Assembly: GCF_000956405.1 (NCBI RefSeq)
Contig: NZ_JYIV01000029.1
Location: forward strand, 1-64,000
From: Microbacterium oxydans
Lineage (GTDB): Bacteria > Actinomycetota > Actinomycetes > Actinomycetales > Microbacteriaceae
Length of the DNA: 64,000 nt
Direction of reading: 5' to 3'
In this document: piece by piece, positions 61,999-64,000 of the stretch
Position numbering within the stretch: the first letter of the stretch is position 1
How the letters are laid out: each line of letters starts with the position of its first letter
Made by a program: the position numbers and the translations under genes
Notes under the pieces: model-generated
The model's input: only the letters and a program-made list of their open reading frames with translations
Told to the model about the DNA's origin: nothing
Database searches by the model: none

Positions 61999-64000
61999 CT
62001 AGGCGTCGATCGACTCGCGCGAGAGCCGGTCGGAGGAGTCGATGATGAACTCGCGGCGGGGAGCCACCTCGTTTCCCATGAGGAGCTCGAACACGCGTCC
62101 AGCGGCCTCCGCGTCCTCCATCCGAACCCGACGCAGCAGACGACCCGACCGGTCCATGGTGGTGTTCGCCAGCTGCTCGGCGTCCATCTCTCCGAGGCCC
62201 TTGTAGCGCTGGATCGGCTCGTGCCAGCGCTTGCCCGCCTTGCGGAGCTTCGTCAGCAGAGCGTGCATCTCCTGCTCGCTGTAGGTGTAGATCGTCTCGT
62301 TCGGCTTCGAGCCCGGATTGATCACGATGATCCGGTGCAGAGGCGGCACGGCGGCGAACACGCGGCCGTGCTCGATCAACGGCCGCATGTAGCGGAAGAA
62401 CAGAGTCAGCAGCAGGGTGCGGATGTGCGCGCCGTCGACGTCGGCATCGCTCATCAGGATGATCTTGCCGTAGCGGGCCGCGTCGATGTCGAACGTTCGG
62501 CCGGATCCTGCACCGATCACCTGGATGATGGACGCGCACTCGGTGTTCGAGAGCATGTCCCCCACGGAGGCCTTCTGCACGTTGAGGATCTTGCCGCGGA
62601 TCGGCAGCAGCGCCTGGAACTCGCTGTTGCGTGCGTTCTTCGCCGTCCCCAGGGCCGAGTCACCCTCGACGATGAAGAGCTCGCTGCGTTCGACGTCGTT
62701 CGTGCGGCAGTCGACGAGCTTGGTCGGGAGCGTCGAGGATTCGAGTGCGTTCTTGCGGCGCTGGGTCTCCTTGTGCGCCCGCGCCGACACGCGCGCCTTC
62801 ATCTCCGAGACGACCTTGTCGAGCAGCTGAGACGCCTGGATCTTGTCGTCGCGCTTGGTCGAGCCGAAGCGCTCCGCCAGGTCCTTGCGCAGCACCTGAG
62901 CCACGATCTGGCGCACCGCGGGCGTGCCGAGGATCTCCTTCGTCTGACCCTCGAACTGTGGTTCGGGGACGTTCACCGTGAGGACTGCCGTCAACCCGGC
63001 GAGCACATCGTCCTTCTCCAGCTTGTCGTTGCCGACCTTCAGACGTCGGGAGTTCTGCTCCACCTGCGCGCGGAGCACCTTGAGCAGCTCCTGTTCGAAC
63101 CCCTGCTGGTGCGTGCCGCCCTTGGGAGTGGAGATGATGTTGACGAACGAACGGATCTTGGTGTCGTAGCCGGTGCCCCAGCGCAGCGCGATGTCGACAG
63201 CGCACACCCGCTCGACCTCGGTCGCGACCATGTGTCCATCCGGCTGCAGGACGGGCACCGTCTCCTTGAACGTGCCCTCGCCCTGAATTCGCCAGTTGTC
63301 CGTGATGGGCGGGTCGATCGCGAGGTAGTCGACGAACTCGGAGATTCCGCCCTCGTACAGATAGGAGGTCTCGGTGGGGCCGAGCGTGATCGTCTCGCCG
63401 TCGGAGTCGGGCACGGGGACGACCTGGCCCGCCGCACGCTCGTCCTTGACCAGGATCTCGAGCCCGGGAACGAGGAAGGCCGTCTGACGAGCGCGGGTCT
63501 CGAGCTCGGAGAGCTGGAACGCTGCGTCCTTGGTGAAGATCTGCCGGTCCGCCCAGTAGCGCACCCGCGTGCCCGTCACACCGCGGGGTGCTTTGCCGAT
63601 GACGCGGAGCTCGCTGTTCTCCTGGAACGGAGTGAACGGCGCATCGGGCCGCTTCTCGCCGGAGTCGGTGAAGATGCCGGGCTCGCCGCGGTGGAACGAC
63701 ATCGCATAGGTCTTGCCCCCGCGATCGACCTCGACGTCGAGACGTTCGGAGAGCGCGTTCACCACGGACGCGCCCACGCCGTGCAGGCCTCCGGAGGCGG
63801 CGTACGATCCGCCGCCGAACTTTCCACCGGCGTGCAGCTTCGTGTAGACCACCTCGACACCGGTCAGTCCGGTGCGCGGTTCCACATCGACCGGGATACC
63901 ACGGCCGCGGTCGTGGACCTCGACGCTGCCGTCGGCGTGCAGGATGATGTCGATCTTCGTGCCGTTGCCGGCGACCGCCTCGTCGACCGAGTTGTCGATG
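61999..64000 (-). CDS. parE: DNA topoisomerase IV subunit B (N-terminus outside window)
   Basis: The frame is open to the right edge, so the first 40-60 residues are missing; the visible part is about 667 residues. GHKL ATPase: IDNSVDEAVAGN at the edge, DRGRGIPVDVEPRTG, GGKFGGGSYAASGGLHGVGASVVNALS. The TOPRIM domain shows EGDSALGTAKN, ALLPIRGKILNVQKA and DADVDGAHIRTLLLTLFFRYM. The C-terminal MDRSGRLLRRVRMEDAEAA is typical. It forms the ATP-driven half of topoisomerase IV with ParC. Confidence 0.94.
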   Translation of the reverse strand, partial: IDNSVDEAVAGNGTKIDIILHADGSVEVHDRGRGIPVDVEPRTGLTGVEVVYTKLHAGGKFGGGSYAASGGLHGVGASVVNALSERLDVEVDRGGKTYAMSFHRGEPGIFTDSGEKRPDAPFTPFQENSELRVIGKAPRGVTGTRVRYWADRQIFTKDAAFQLSELETRARQTAFLVPGLEILVKDERAAGQVVPVPDSDGETITLGPTETSYLYEGGISEFVDYLAIDPPITDNWRIQGEGTFKETVPVLQPDGHMVATEVERVCAVDIALRWGTGYDTKIRSFVNIISTPKGGTHQQGFEQELLKVLRAQVEQNSRRLKVGNDKLEKDDVLAGLTAVLTVNVPEPQFEGQTKEILGTPAVRQIVAQVLRKDLAERFGSTKRDDKIQASQLLDKVVSEMKARVSARAHKETQRRKNALESSTLPTKLVDCRTNDVERSELFIVEGDSALGTAKNARNSEFQALLPIRGKILNVQKASVGDMLSNTECASIIQVIGAGSGRTFDIDAARYGKIILMSDADVDGAHIRTLLLTLFFRYMRPLIEHGRVFAAVPPLHRIIVINPGSKPNETIYTYSEQEMHALLTKLRKAGKRWHEPIQRYKGLGEMDAEQLANTTMDRSGRLLRRVRMEDAEAAGRVFELLMGNEVAPRREFIIDSSDRLSRESIDA

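Overview
The window reads as the chromosome of a high-GC Gram-positive actinobacterium, almost certainly family Microbacteriaceae and most probably Microbacterium. The reasons are strong GC3 bias, many GTG starts, 1-11 nt gene overlaps, and actinobacterial core families found together (SepH/DUF3071, DUF3000, DUF3093, DUF3159, DUF3710, DUF4193, MocR-PdxST, an Ap4A-phosphorylase-like HIT protein beside thrS). The gene order resembles, from memory, two conserved blocks of the Mycobacterium tuberculosis chromosome (around relA-secDF-ruvCAB-pdx-thrS and rnd-dxs-dut). I see no insertion sequence, prophage, CRISPR array or integration scar; this is mostly core chromosome with a few accessory patches.

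Region 1 (1-19.2 kb) holds a DUF349 protein, an orphan AbiEi-antitoxin-like gene, then a leftward housekeeping run: yajC-secD-secF protein export, relA stringent response, ruvC-ruvA-ruvB Holliday-junction processing (with a LexA-like site before ruvA), and the PmpR/YebC regulator. A vitamin B6 block follows: pdxS-pdxT (PLP synthase) faces a MocR/PdxR regulator and the salvage kinase pdxY across a short intergenic region carrying a perfect 18-bp palindrome and a 31-bp-spaced repeat of its half. A leftward chain with 4-nt overlaps (thrS, HIT protein, lipoprotein) closes the region.

Region 2 (19.2-30 kb) is more accessory: a LuxR-type two-component system, a membrane-anchored alpha/beta hydrolase, a DoxX-like protein, a DNA photolyase, a copper/haem module (membrane protein, CopC, PCu(A)C lipoprotein, Tat-exported DyP peroxidase), a secreted zinc-peptidase-like protein with seven C-terminal repeats, and four tRNA genes (Gly-Cys-Val(GAC) leftward, Val(CAC) rightward).

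Region 3 (30-42 kb) holds a zinc-ribbon/GIY-YIG-like protein, an SPW-repeat protein, an orphan MazF-like protein, the ammonium transporter amtB behind a good GlnR box, the ATPase ZapE, a rhodanese-SufE pair, DUF3000-RNase D, and the fatty-acid beta-oxidation pair fadA-fadB.

Region 4 (42-48.3 kb) is a glycerolipid-like locus: an alkyl-DHAP-synthase-like flavoprotein, a lipid kinase and a cholesterol-oxidase-like GMC enzyme run leftward, facing a TetR regulator translationally coupled to glpD.

Region 5 (48.3-64 kb) contains a band-7-like protein, dxs, acnA (with an AT-rich perfect 12-bp inverted repeat upstream and a very long terminator hairpin downstream), the dut-DUF3710-DUF3159 operon, DUF3093, DUF4193, SepH, a nucleotide-pyrophosphatase-like phosphodiesterase, and the convergent topoisomerase IV genes parC and parE, the latter running off the right edge. 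No gene-free stretch exceeds 300 bases.
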